DNA of 64,000 nucleotides from Maea johnstoni (GCA_963942565.1 OZ012690.1:21342931-21406930); one strand, 5' to 3'. Shown: positions 52,501 through 63,362, counted from the first letter of the stretch. The notes: a model not told the origin generated them from the sequence alone. Made by a program: numbers and translations.

Positions 52501-52775
52501 TTCGAGCTTCTACCTTGGCCCTCCCCCTTGTTTCCCCTCCTCCTTCTCTTCTCCTTTCGAACTTCTCCCTCGGTCTGCCCCCTTGTTTCCCCTCCTCCTT
52601 CTCTTCTCCTTTCGAACTTCTCCCTCGGCCCTCCCCCTTGTTTCCCCTCCTCCTTCTCTTCTCCTTTCGAACTTCTACCTCGGTCCGCCCCCTTGTTTCC
52701 CCTCCTCCTTCTCTTTTCCTTTCGAACTTCTCCCTCGGTCTCCCACCTTCTTTCTCTCTCATCCTTCCCCTTCCT
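52501..52775. repeat. 55-bp pyrimidine-rich minisatellite, about 5 copies
   Basis: TTCGAACTTCT occurs at 52501 (TTCGAGCTTCT), 52556, 52611, 52666 and 52721, exactly 55 bp apart. Units contain CCCCCTTGTTTCCCCTCC and CTTCTCTTCTCC. Because 55 is not a multiple of 3, all three plus-strand frames stay open and give staggered Ser/Pro/Leu/Phe repeats. These are artefacts of composition. Confidence 0.95.
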
Positions 52776-52921
52776 ATCTTCTCTCCTCATGTCTACCTCT
52801 CCCCTCTCCTCTTTTCCCACTACTCCACTCTTCCTTTCACTCCCATCTTCCATTCCCTGTCTCCCCTCTTTCTCCTCTACTCCACTGTCCCTTTCACTCC
52901 CATCTCCCTCTTTCTCTTCCA

Positions 52922-53362
52922 TCACTTCTCTTCTCTTTCTCTCCCCCCTCCCCTGTGCTCCCTATCCTCTTCTCCCTCTTCTGGTTCTATCATCCCCTTC
53001 CTCCTTTGTCTTTCTCCTGCACTCTCTGCTTCCTGTCTTTGAACCCCTTTTTCAGCTATCTCTTCTAACCTTTGTACCCTTTTCTCCATTTCCCTTCTCC
53101 ATTCTTCTACCTCCTGCTCCTTCTCCTTCTTCTTCCACTCTTTGGCTTCTTTATCCCACCTCTTCCCTTCTACACAAGCCTCACATACAAAATTCATCTT
53201 CTTTACCTTCCCCCTGTCTAACCCGAAACCGTCCCCACTAATCCACTGCTTGCACTTCTCACACTCAACCAAAAAGTCTTCTCCCCCCTTCCCACCATCT
53301 CTACTATTCCTTCTACTCATTTTTCTCTCACCCCCAATTGAACTTTTACTAAAACAATCCAC
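52922..53362 (-). CDS. Mobile-element-type ORF with zinc-finger-like motif and coiled coil
   Basis: The minus-strand frame reads MSRRNSRDGG, then a Cys-rich patch VECEKCKQWISGDGFG ... MNFVCEACVEGK (C-x2-C ... C-x2-C, PHD-like spacing), then a long Lys/Glu/Arg coiled coil (KEWKKKEKEQEVEEW ...). A PHD-like finger followed by a coiled coil is known from the first ORF of some non-LTR retrotransposons, which suits the surroundings. It is not a recognised host gene. The Cys patch is the only part that looks constrained; the rest follows the purine bias of the strand. Confidence 0.4.
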   Translation of the reverse strand: MDCFSKSSIGGERKMSRRNSRDGGKGGEDFLVECEKCKQWISGDGFGLDRGKVKKMNFVCEACVEGKRWDKEAKEWKKKEKEQEVEEWRREMEKRVQRLEEIAEKGVQRQEAESAGERQRRKGMIEPEEGEEDREHRGGGREREEK

Positions 53363-54647
53363 TTTTCCTTCACTTTACCCAGCTTTTATTTTCCCGCCAA
53401 AAACGTTACCCACGCTACACCTATTCACCCACACAACCTTTCAAATCTCCCAAATTACTCCCTCCCCACTTCTAAAAAACACACCAACAGAAACGTACAC
53501 TATTCCCACACAAAACAATACAAAAGACACACAGCAAACCCTATTGTATCCTTTGTTATCTTCTAAAAGTCGTCCCCGCTATCGTCTGCTCGATCGCTCC
53601 AAGATGGCGTACATCGATTATTATATTTTGCACTACAGAATATGAGTTGACATGAATTTCCTTTCAATGAATCTCATGTGTCTACGAATAGAATTATACT
53701 TGGTTTATACAAGTCAAACTTTCAAAATGGCGGTCTTCACATACGGCGAACGATTGACATGCGCCGGCATAAATCGGCCAAGCTACAGGCACATGGCAGG
53801 AATAATGCATATTGGTGAATCGGTTGCTAACAACATGGGGACGCCATGCCGCTGATGGCGATGTACTTGTACATGTGATGATGTATAATAAGATTCAATA
53901 AGGGCCCTAGAAAAGCATATAATTTTGTGGGATGCATGAGAGCATGTTAGTGGTAGTGAGTGGTTCAGTGTAATTGATTACCTCAGCTGTCAACTGTGGC
54001 AAACTTGACTGTTGCCAGACAGTCAATTATCGCCGAGATATTCCGCGCGGCTATCTTAATCTTTACAACAAAACAAACTTCTGAATGTGTATCGGCGAGA
54101 TAAAGTCTTGGGAACTGGAAATTTATCACGATAGCTCAAACAGGGCAGTTAAATGTAACCTAATTTGATAACTTTTACTTTATCTTGGATCGTGAAACGT
54201 TCATCATCTTCGCGAAGTCATCAACTTTCACCACCTCACAACGCCTGGACTTCGATCGTGTTTTGGCAGATGGGGGCACTAGAGTAGAAACATTTGTTTA
54301 TAATCTAAAATCGATTGCAAACTTTGGAAATCTAAATGTTATTTTTTTGGGATATCAATGAAATTTACTGGGTGGCCGACATTTGGTGAAATGTGTCTTT
54401 AGATGGATTGGGGGTGGCCGAGTTTCCCCAATAATTATTTTGTGATTTAATTATAGTGGCCGAGTTTCCTAGGTGTCAAACTTTGCCTCACAACTTTGAC
54501 ATGAATAATTGGATTTGGTTGAAACTATAACAGTTTATCTCTAAGATATCATTCTCTTTAACCATGAAGTCATTTTTGAAGTTACTTAAGCTATTTTGAA
54601 GAAATAATGATAAAAGGGGAGGATTGCATTTTTTTGGGGACGCCCTG

Positions 54648-55031
54648 TATATGCAAGTAAACACACTATTTTGATATGTCTGATAAAATCCATAGATCAA
54701 AGGTGTATCCAGGATGTGTGTAGAGGGTTCGTTCCTTATGAGGGGATTCGTTTAATCAAAAAGGCGGATTTACCTCATTTGTCTTTAACAAAATTAAGGA
54801 ATGATAATTCTGACCAAGAAAATTTAGAGATTTTAATTGCGGTCCGTTGAATGCCTAAAGACCCACAATAGCACCAACTCTAAATGTGTTAGTACTTTAC
54901 ATGATTGATAAAGAAAATTAACCACGGGGATTTCAGCCTAATTAGTATTAATATTTCACAAATATGAATATCCTAAAACCTTGGTGGTGTCACCTTTAAC
55001 ATGTTGTTTTTTCCCCCCAACTTGTAAAGAT
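54648..55031. other. Spacer, nothing recognised
   Basis: AT-rich flank of the composite element; no repeat or gene recognised. Confidence 0.4.
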
Positions 55032-55270
55032 CCAAGAAGAAATATGTCAAGAAGTCTAAAAAGGTGAAGAGCTCGCTTGCTGCACAGATTCCAAAGAAGA
55101 TGAATGCTTCCAACATTCCTGGCAATTCTGCAGCTTCCATCGCCATGGCGACTTCTGATGCGCACCTTGACAATGAGCAGAACAAGGCAGAGGAAGATGA
55201 TAGAGACTATGTACTAAGAATCAAGTGGCTTTGTTTCATTTTCACATGGTATGGCCTAAACTGGCATTGA
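55032..55270 (+). CDS. Possible coding exon, lysine-rich, function unknown
   Basis: After a strong pyrimidine tract and TTGTAAAG, one frame reads SKKKYVKKSKKVKSSLAAQI, PKKMNASNIPGNSAAS, then an acidic NEQNKAEEDDRDYVLRIKW and a hydrophobic CFIFTWYGLNW before a stop at 55268-55270. It looks more protein-like than its flanks (basic, then acidic, then hydrophobic), but I do not recognise it, and joining it to 49369-49545 in phase selects a different, short frame. Could be the terminal exon of an unseen gene, or chance. Confidence 0.25.
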
Positions 55271-55302
55271 AAAAATTGACATTCTTTCCAGTTGTACTTC
55301 TC

Positions 55303-55514
55303 CTAACCCTTATGCTGCTGGTGGCTAATTTAACCAATGCAAAATAATGCTTAAAACCTGAAAAATGATTGAAACCCTGGCAAATGGGTACTCATATGAG
55401 AGTACTCAGTGAGAGCTATCCAATGAATACCAACATGACAGGGTTTGGATGTTTTTCAAAAATCTTTGCATCCTTGTGCTTTAGACGAAAATAGCCTCAG
55501 CATTGAAAGGTTAA
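55303..55514 (+). mobile_element. TTAA-type MITE family B copy
   Basis: CTAACCCTTATGCTGCTGGT ... AGCATTGAAAGGTTAA; right TTAA intact, left changed to CTAA. Confidence 0.87.
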
Positions 55515-56357
55515 CCGAGGGTTTGGTTTCATGTTGCTCCGTAGAGTGCGTTAGGTGTGACATTTTCATGCTGTTTGTTTTGATTTTAATGCTTTTTGAA
55601 GTGAGACAATACAAGGATATGCCACTGATAGACATTGGTGTCATCCTCTATACCATCATTCATTTAAAATCCTCAGTTTGGTCTGGTCTGTAGTATTCGG
55701 CATTTTATGCGCCTTATTTCTGGACTATCAGCAGCTTAATTGCTACCATCAAGGCATAGTTTGCTCTCATAGTTGCAATGGTGGCCATGAATGTGTTACA
55801 TTATGTTCTTTTCTGGCAGGAATGTTTTGACTATACCTGCTCACTTGGGCTGTTAGATGAAATATTTCTATCTAATCTGGTCATATTGGAACATATTAAG
55901 TTATCATATTGCATTTATGAGATCATACTATCTGTTTGATGTATCGATTTTGACGCTTGAATATGTTCAGAGAGAAGAGGTAACAAGATGTCTGAATAGT
56001 AGGTTGGAACTGCTTTGCTTTCCTTATATTACTTCGGCATGAATGGTGAGATGGGTGTTGATAGGCATGGCTATTTATTGAATTACTGATGTGGCGTCAA
56101 ACTGCATAGATCAATAAGATCAAAACAAACAAAGTGTTCAATGGCAAACATATCACACTCTTTGGATCAGTTGGAGCTTGGCCTTTAGTTAGTGCAGAAA
56201 TACTGGTACATCATTCATTTCACATACTTATTCATGTCTGCTGATGCGAATCCCATCTACTGAATAACTAATTAAGTATATCTGTATTCCTCATATATAC
56301 AAACACCCATGTCTAATTTTGTTTTCAAACAATAACATATTTTTTGTTTTGAATTAC
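55515..56357. other. Spacer, nothing recognised
   Basis: AT-rich; only short frames without protein-like composition. Confidence 0.4.
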
Positions 56358-56798
56358 CATATTCTTCCAATTAAGCACACATGCCTGAATAAGCGCACAG
56401 AGCCTATTTTCACGGTTAGAGGGGGAATGGCCAGCGCAACTGTCATCAAAAAAACTTCCCCAGAAGAAGTAAGAAAAGCGAAATCACATACCTTTCCTCT
56501 TGCCTTATCTGCAAACCAGCACTGAATTCCGCAATTTCAGCAGTTCCTTCGCGCTCTCACTGTTCATTTTCGCCGCATGATCGTACTATTGACCAATTAA
56601 CGATCTTTTCAAATGCAGCAAACATCTAACTGACTCTAAGCAAACTGAACAGCGAGAGCGCAAAGGCGCAATAACCGCCAATACTCTTCGATCGTCAATC
56701 ATTGAGGTGTGCGGTAAAACGGAAGATTGCCAACACCCCTTCTCCAGAAATTTTTCCCAACCTCTACCCGCACCGTGCAGTTAATCGGAAGAGTACGG
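56358..56798 (-). mobile_element. MITE family H, copy 2
   Basis: CCATATTCTTCCAATTAAGC at the left and GTTAATCGGAAGAGTACGG at the right. Interior AGGTTGGGAAAA/TTTTCCCAACCTCTACCC shows it is inverted relative to 19293-19740. Confidence 0.8.
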
Positions 56799-57380
56799 TT
56801 TGTTGATTCATGTGATGTTTGCTCCTTTAAATGCTTCAGTTGCTCTAGTCATTGCACTACCCATAATTCATAGCTCATAACTTTCCCCAAGTGACTTGAC
56901 AGCATCACTAAAATCTCCTTCCTGCTGATCAAACAAAATGTTTGAGCTTCTCACTAGTAACATTATACTACACAGTGACTTCTCAAAATTTGCGATTGAA
57001 TTTCATTTGAAAATTCACAAAATTGCCGCCTCCAAATCTTTACAGCCACTTTCAGGATTTATATACAGCCTATGCCATGTAAGACAGTTGCAAATAACTT
57101 GGGGTTTAGTAGAGGCTTTCCACAAGTACTCTTGTTGCCTCAACAAATCAGCTGGCTCATCACTAGTAGCCTCAGTACAGTAATGAAAGTGCTGACAAAC
57201 AAAACTGCAATTTTCATAATTGTGCAGCCTCCTAGCTATGTGGTTTGAGGGAAAGGTATAATGTATAAATATTCCTAATACTAGTAATTCAAAATCAGCA
57301 ACAACATTTTGCAATGACAACTTAGAATCAACATTGTAGTAATTTATTTGTTCCTCACATATTCTTTCTAAAAATAGGAT

Positions 57381-57594
57381 ATACTGTATAACTGGTTAAT
57401 TTGGCGTGGTTTTTAATCTGGCGTTTTTTGGCGAATGCCCATCAACGCCAAATTAAAGATCGCATAAAAATATGTCTACATAAAGATGGCATTGTTCTGA
57501 CTGCTCCAGACGCCAAAATAAATACACGGAAATTACTTTTTTTGAAAAAAAACGCCAACTTAATTACACGCCAAATTAACCAGTTATACAGTAT
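57381..57594. mobile_element. MITE family I, 214 bp
   Basis: ATACTGTATAACTGGTTAAT at the left is exactly inverted at the right end (ATTAACCAGTTATACAGTAT), and TTTGGCG/CGCCAAA words continue inward. A single related end (ATACTGTATAACCGGTATAT) lies at 62411 without a partner. Confidence 0.88.
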
Positions 57595-57794
57595 CTACCT
57601 TGGAAAACCATACTCCCTCTCAGATATTTTGCTGCCACTTCTGGGGTACTATATTTGTACACAGTCACATTTGACAGGATATTCATTAAATGACCTCAAT
57701 ATTCTGGGCAGCAATAATATACCTCACACCATATATTTATATAACATACATTGTGCAAGTTACAAAGATAAGAAACAAAATACATGCTGAATAC

Positions 57795-57824
57795 TTTATT
57801 TCAATGCTTTATTTTATCTTTATT
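57795..57824 (-). terminator. Candidate poly(A) signals of the heme oxygenase gene
   Basis: TTTATT at 57795, 57808 and about 57819 on the plus strand (AATAAA on the minus strand), about 0.7 kb past the stop at 58504. The cluster is the first dense group downstream of the gene. Confidence 0.45.
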
Positions 57825-58503
57825 CTGATTGCCAGTAAAATCCTGAAAAAGGTAATGATGATTTGTTAACGCTTGATTAACTGGATCGATTCAAGCAAGT
57901 AAACTGGTTTATGGTACAACATTCCTATAAATTACTAGGAATAGATGCGCATTCAAAAAAATAGACGTTTTATTTCAGTCTAGGTCAGCACCATTTCTGA
58001 GAATACTGCAAGGAAAAACTCAGTTTTATAGTTAACAAAAAGGTTCCATATAAGCCAATGAGTGGCTAGATAACACATCTGCTGAAATACATATTAACAA
58101 AAGTATTCAAGTATTCATATTGGATCAACTCATTTTCGCCTATAGCACCAAGATATACCTCACTTTGTTGGGGAGGCCTTTTGCAAAGAAATTTGCAAGT
58201 TTAAATACTTGAAGGAGAAATATTAAGAAATGAACCTTTTATCTTGCTCCATATTTTTCACAAAAATTCTATATCGAAAAAGATATTTTTAAAAGTTTAA
58301 CGGCATCCATGGTTAATCTAGACATGAAGGGGTTATAACTATCATACTTAGTTCATGGTAACTGAAAAGTATGTCATGTTTTGCTATATACAAATACAGT
58401 ATAAATTATAACTTAAACATGTCTATAATACATATATAGTATATGTAACTTGGAGCTAAATAATTTCATTCATTTCTTCTTTTTCTTTTCAAATATCAAT
58501 AAT

Positions 58504-61500
58504 CTACATCCTATTAATGGTGAGCATGGAAATTAATATTGCAATCCCGATGACTAGTATTGCTAATATCCAGGTCCTGTACTTCGTCCACACTCCTAAC
58601 ACCATGTGATACGGACATCCAGTCGCACCGGCAGACTTTCCCCCTTGGCCCTGAGCCATAGAGAGTATCTGTTCTTGGGTTAGTGATCCTGAAAAAACAA
58701 AAATGAGAAGAGAATCAACTCCAATTTTCTCTTACAATGCTGCAAAATGAAAGAGTACCGTAAATTCTCGCAAATCTCGTAAACTTTTTTTATCAATTAC
58801 GATTTTCGTTGGCTGATGGTGGCCGAAATTGTTTGAAAATATTGATCAAAGCTCAGACACTGTCGCCGAAATTCACCGAAATTATCGCTGCAAAGTTTAT
58901 GATTTGTACAAGCATACTAATTATATGTTAAGCTTCATGCACGGCAACTAAATACTAAGATCAACTTCAGCTACATGGTATGTTGGTTCTAACAAGTATG
59001 TTGGCTCCAAAAATATGATTTTGATGTAAACTTGAAAATCCTATCCAGAAAGACTCAATTCAAGAGGTGAACCAAGACTACATACAAAAGCTGAATAAAA
59101 TAGAATTAGCCCTATCCAGAAAGACTCAATTCAAGAGGTAAACCAAGACTCTACATACAAAAGCTGAATAAAATAGAAATGGCACAAAAATGTATAGTCA
59201 ATTTTTACCACTCACCATTATCTAAAGCCTTTGCAAAGTACGGACATTTCCTGATCTCGTCGATGGGTATCTCTGTAGGATCAACGGTGCTGCCCTCTGG
59301 AGCTGGCGTGGCTGCCGCTATTCTATCCAGTTCTTCAAACACCTGTCACATAAATACACACTTATTAGCTGTAGTAGACATCATGTCAAAACAGTAAAAT
59401 CATAATTATTACAGATCAATTCAATGGATCATCATTAAATACACTGACGGAATGCAATGTTGACACTCTGAATTATCATAACACAGTAATAAATGATATC
59501 ATGGCTAGAACTAGAGTAAGGAAATAGCTTTTTAATCATTTAAATTACTTCTGTAGTATAGAATTGGCATGCAAGTCATGCAGAAATCTTCAGCAACAGC
59601 ACAGCAATATTTCACAAATATCTCATTACTAACTTATACAACCATCTTTAGAGAAGGACAAGAAAATTCAGGAACCCACTTGTCCTAAAAAGGGTATGTT
59701 TATCTTTAATAGTTGTAATGCTGAGCTTTCCTACAGGGGTAAGGCTTTGGATAAAAACTCTTGGAGACAAGCAGTCCCAGCCAAAACCTCATAGCCCAAG
59801 CTATATGCTAAATGCTGCAGTCTCACTGTAGTTCTTTGCCAAAAACAATTTGTTGCAAGCTATTTTTTCACTGTTATTTAACATTTTGGAACTGTGACTA
59901 AAGGGCAACGGAGGTGTGGAGTGGTGTTCTATAGCTGATAATAGTCTTGATATTCCTCTGAGCATGATCTTTAAATGTTACTTTTCCTAAAGCCAGCAAG
60001 GCTACAAAGGCAAATATTATCATAGCCCCAAGCAATGTTCTGTAGACTCTGGCTATGGGGCTAGGGGCTAGTTGGACCCCTGCCCGATAAAGCTATAATA
60101 TGCACATTTATATCCCTGGCCAGGATTCTAACTTGGGTAGTGGCTAGGGCTGTCATTGATAATGCCCGTATCGATGAATCGACAAAAAACCTTATCGATT
60201 ATCGATATCGAAGAAGGCACAACATATTGATTCATATACAAATCAGGTAAATAAACTATTTTTCAGGAAAACGCAGCTTGAACAACACATAAACTCCCCA
60301 CTGTGACTACAACTGTGTGCGTCCATTCCATTTATCCTTGAATTCACACAGATGAATGTGTATGTGTTAGGGCTGTGATCAATAGGTCAAAAAATCATCC
60401 CACACACGAACTACAACCATTCCTCATAAGCACATTGCTGGTTTTCATTCATTTTGAATTCGATTCGCTGAATTGAATCGAAGTAGCGTATCGGTAATAA
60501 TTTTGTCAATTATCAAATCGATAAATATTTCTTATCAATGACAGCCCTAGTAGTGGCGAGAGACAGCTAGCAGTCTGTGGCAATGCCTTACACCAGAGGG
60601 TCATCAGGGCAGGCCCCCATGTATATAGGTAATAGTTGTAATGTTGAGCTGCCCTATCAGACTATGTTACAAGTATATTCCTCCTACCTGCATGTTCAGC
60701 TTGAAAGCAGTTTTAGATTCCTCCACCAGGGCGTCTGCCGCCTCTTGGTCCACCTCTAGACAATCAAGGCGATTCCGGTAGAGCATCTTGAAGGTCTTCA
60801 AATTGTCTATTTCCTTGAAGGTGTAGAAAAAGATTCCCTCACCCGAGGCTGGGAGTTTTAACGATCTCTGTGCCACCTTCTTTGCCACCTGTCCCCCAGA
60901 GAGATCGCCCATGATCCTGGTATAGGCGTGAGCAGGGATCAACTCAGGTGGAGTCTGATTGAGATGGTCCACATAGTTCTGCACCGACTTTATACATATG
61001 ATCTCCTCTCTCCAGTTCTTCCCGTATAGATACTCCAAGTCTCCTTCAAGAGGCTCTTTTCGGTTGAGCTCCAGAGGGAAATAAAGAGGTGCTATACTGG
61101 GATGCTCCTTGTTCTTTTCAATGATATCCTCTAGCGCTGTGTACAGGAAATACAGTCCCGCGGTCGCCACTTTAAAAATGTCCATGCGTATGTTACCTCT
61201 GAGAAATTCCTGGACGAAGCGTACGTTTTGTGCCTTTGTGTGATCTTCCTTTGTACCCTCCTTCAGGGCTTCTCCAAGGTCCAAGGCAGGGAACATCTGG
61301 ACATTGTCCAGTTTGTCCAGTAGGTACCCTCCATCACTTGTTTTGGTCTTTCTGCAACACAACAAGAAATAAGAAGAACAAGTATTGCCAATACCCAGGT
61401 GGTGGTACTGAAAGTTTCATATTTAAGATTGCGTAGAAACACTTTTAATAAATGTGTTAATAGGTGAACAAAAGGATATTATTCACTCAGAGTCAGTATG

Positions 61501-61890
61501 TATTAGAAACTTACATACCCGCTTCAAGTTCAGTCATATGATGAATTGATAGATCCAAGACTAAATTTGCATTATTCAAATAGCAGCACACTTGTATACA
61601 TATGTATAGCCAATAGTTGTCAGACTCAGTTTATGAATGAACACTTATTGCTAGAAATCATTTAAGTGATTCAAACCAGAGTGAATTACTTCACTCTCAA
61701 ATAAATCAATTGGATCTGGGCTTCTGAAATTATCTAGTAATAAACTAGAGTTATATGCTTTAAAACCCTTTTCACTAACAAAGTCTTCAGAGAACTGAAG
61801 CGTCCTGACAATACAACACTGAGAAATGACTATATGATCTATCACTTACTTCTCCATTTCCCCAGTCATCTTTTCCTCTGTGACTTGCAT
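58504..61890 (-). CDS. HMOX: Heme oxygenase, membrane-anchored, HMOX2-like, complete
   Basis: Four exons on the minus strand: 61850-61890, 60688-61351, 59216-59342 and 58504-58688; 1017 nt, 338 residues (human HMOX1 288, HMOX2 316). It cleaves heme to biliverdin, CO and Fe2+ at the ER with cytochrome P450 reductase. Proximal heme ligand His51 sits in LKEGTKEDHTKAQN. The distal helix signature AHAYTRIMGDLSGGQVAKK is intact, as are NKEHPSIAPLYFP and SGEGIFFYTF. The tail carries two Cys-Pro heme-regulatory motifs, KCPYF (Cys268) and GCPYH (Cys302), in the order and context of human HMOX2 (KCPFY, SCPFR), then a C-terminal anchor at about 317-335 (WILAILVIGIAILISML). The ATG at 61890 directly follows an acceptor (TTTTTTAG), so the 5' UTR is in an upstream exon, or the true start is further up. 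Confidence 0.97.
58758..58895 (+). repeat. Half of a family E-like element
   Basis: CCGTAAATTCTCGCAAATCT, then GATTTTCGTTGGCTGATGGT, also present at 51576-51720. No inverted right end was found. Heme oxygenase intron 3. Confidence 0.65.
59041..59183 (+). repeat. 71-72 bp tandem duplication beside a splice donor
   Basis: CTATCCAGAAAGACTCAATT starts at 59041 and again at 59112; the two copies are nearly identical to AAGCTGAATAAAATAGAA. It ends about 30 bp from the donor of heme oxygenase exon 59216-59342. Confidence 0.92.
60145..60549. mobile_element. hAT-type MITE, 405 bp, intact ends and 8-bp TSD
   Basis: TAGGGCTGTCATTGATAA at 60145 and its exact inverse TTATCAATGACAGCCCTA at 60549, flanked on both sides by GTAGTGGC (60137-60144 and 60550-60557). 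Eight-base target duplications and TAGGG-type ends are typical of hAT elements. It lies in heme oxygenase intron 2. Interior ATCGAT-rich words recur at 63550-63960. Confidence 0.93.
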
Positions 61891-62248
61891 CTAAAAAATA
61901 AAAAAAACTTTCAGCACTATGTATGTCAAAGTCTGATATATACCATGTATTTGCTGTCTAGTCTACTGAAATAATGCTGATTGCTGCATATGTTTTGAGA
62001 ACAGAGCGGAGCGTTATTCAACCTTTATGATGTACTGTACTTCTTAGTTCTGTTGTTGTATTGTGCACATCGTGAAACAAAGCATATTAATTTCTATGTT
62101 TGCTGGCAACGCAAGTAGATAACTGTTACAGGCAACTGCAAATAGACTGGATCCAATTGGACCAGGCCATTCTGTCTGGCAAAGCTGAAATCTGATTTCC
62201 AAATAAACTAGATCTATCTGGTATATATGGAAGAAGTCTTAAATTACC

Positions 62249-62400
62249 AAGGCTCTAAATTAAAATTTTATCCAGGAAGCCCAATTGCATCTTCTAAAGC
62301 TAACTAGAGATGTTGTGTATAGAAACCAGTACATCTTAGGGCTCCCTGCAGAAATTGAGGGAGCCTCAGCTCCCGGCACCCCCTAATTTCGAGCCCTGAT
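62249..62400 (+). mobile_element. MITE family D, copy 2
   Basis: GGCTCTAAATTAAAATTTTA ... CTAATTTCGAGCCCTGA; shares AGAAACCAGTACATCTTNGG with the copy at 8819. Confidence 0.8.
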
Positions 62401-63059
62401 TTGATTAACTATACTGTATAACCGGTATATTTCCCGGGACTTTTATTTCCCGAAAATTGATGATTTCTACTTTTTCCCATTTTTTAAATTTCCCGTCCTG
62501 CATATGGCTGCACTGATATTAAATTTACGGAAAATGCTACAGAGTGTATTCGCTTCTGAATCTATTAGTGCAGACAATTTTTTTGTGCACTTAATGTGCC
62601 GTGGTGCACGTGCAGAACAACAAAGCCATCCCAGCTCAATTGAGCTGATATGGCTGGCTCTACTATTTTGCACATTAATAGCACTTAAAGCAGCATTACA
62701 CAAGTCGGACAGGTTTGTGGGCAGGTTGTGAGTACTGCAAACATGTATCGCTGGTCAAGGAAGGCACAATCCCCCAATTTAACCAGGCCAGTATCACCAT
62801 TATTTACCAGTGTAGAGAAACATGTCAAGTTCGTTGGCTTGAAAACGAAAAAAGGAAAAGGGAGTACGATCATTTTACTCCTCAGCACTGCTTTGTACTG
62901 TGTATCTTTGTTTGGTGACTTTTTGACCAAAAAAAACGCCACTATTCAGATAACATAAGGCGCCATCTGCTGGGCAAGCGAATAACCTAAATATACAGCT
63001 GTATTACTCAATCTCAATACGAAAATCGTCTGCCAAAGCATACCAACATAAATGATTAA

Positions 63060-63150
63060 AGATAACGTTTTTATTTTTCCCGTCTCTAACCCATTCGGTA
63101 AATTCTGGAAGATTAAGCACACGTTAACATTACCCTTTATACAGTATTCA
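63060..63150 (-). repeat. Repeat family L, copy 2
   Basis: AACCCATTCGGTAAATTCTG, GGAAGATTAAG and CACGTTAACATTACC are shared with 42177-42266. Confidence 0.6.
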
Positions 63151-63362
63151 TTTTGGTTTGGACCAGTTTGGGCAGAGGAAATCCAGGCCGAAGTTGCCTG
63201 TAGTAGACATTCCATACTTGAGGCCTGAATCAATCCATGGGAAAGATTTTCGGCATTTGGATAGTTTGGCTGTTAATATTAGGCTTTAGAAAATTATCAA
63301 ATCCTGAAGGTAGAGTTTAAGGAACTGGATGGGCAGGCTCCAGAAAGTTTAAAGCAAAAGAG

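Larger units (their letters stand above)
51138..54647. mobile_element. 3.5-kb composite DNA element with CAGGGCGTCCC ends
   Basis: The left end CAGGGCGTCCCAAAA at 51138 and right end GACGCCCTG at 54647 are flanked by TA, and the inverted similarity runs inward for about 170 bp (TGCAATCCTCCCC, ATGACTTCATGGTTAAAGAG, GGCAAAGTTTGA on the left; inverses on the right). The ends and TA target are of Tc1/mariner type. Inside are a small inverted-repeat element (51316-51574), pieces of family E-like sequence (from 51576, and GTGGCCGA words at 54360-54470), a pyrimidine-rich 55-bp minisatellite, and a minus-strand zinc-finger-like frame. I infer nested insertions into an older element. Confidence 0.65.

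Noticed and set aside
52398-52925. A 175-residue Glu/Arg/Gly-rich minus-strand protein
   Set aside because: Antisense of the same 55-bp minisatellite; no folded motif and a non-ATG start.
52354-53241. A 295-residue Ser/Pro/Leu/Phe-rich plus-strand protein and its frame-shifted sisters
   Set aside because: All frames are open because the strand has almost no purines; the peptide repeats follow a 55-bp minisatellite that changes frame each unit.
61366-61436. Extending the large heme oxygenase exon through TTG/LCCR at its 5' end
   Set aside because: The acceptor TTGTGTTGCAG at 61352-61353 and the in-phase exon 61850-61890 give a better model with a true ATG.
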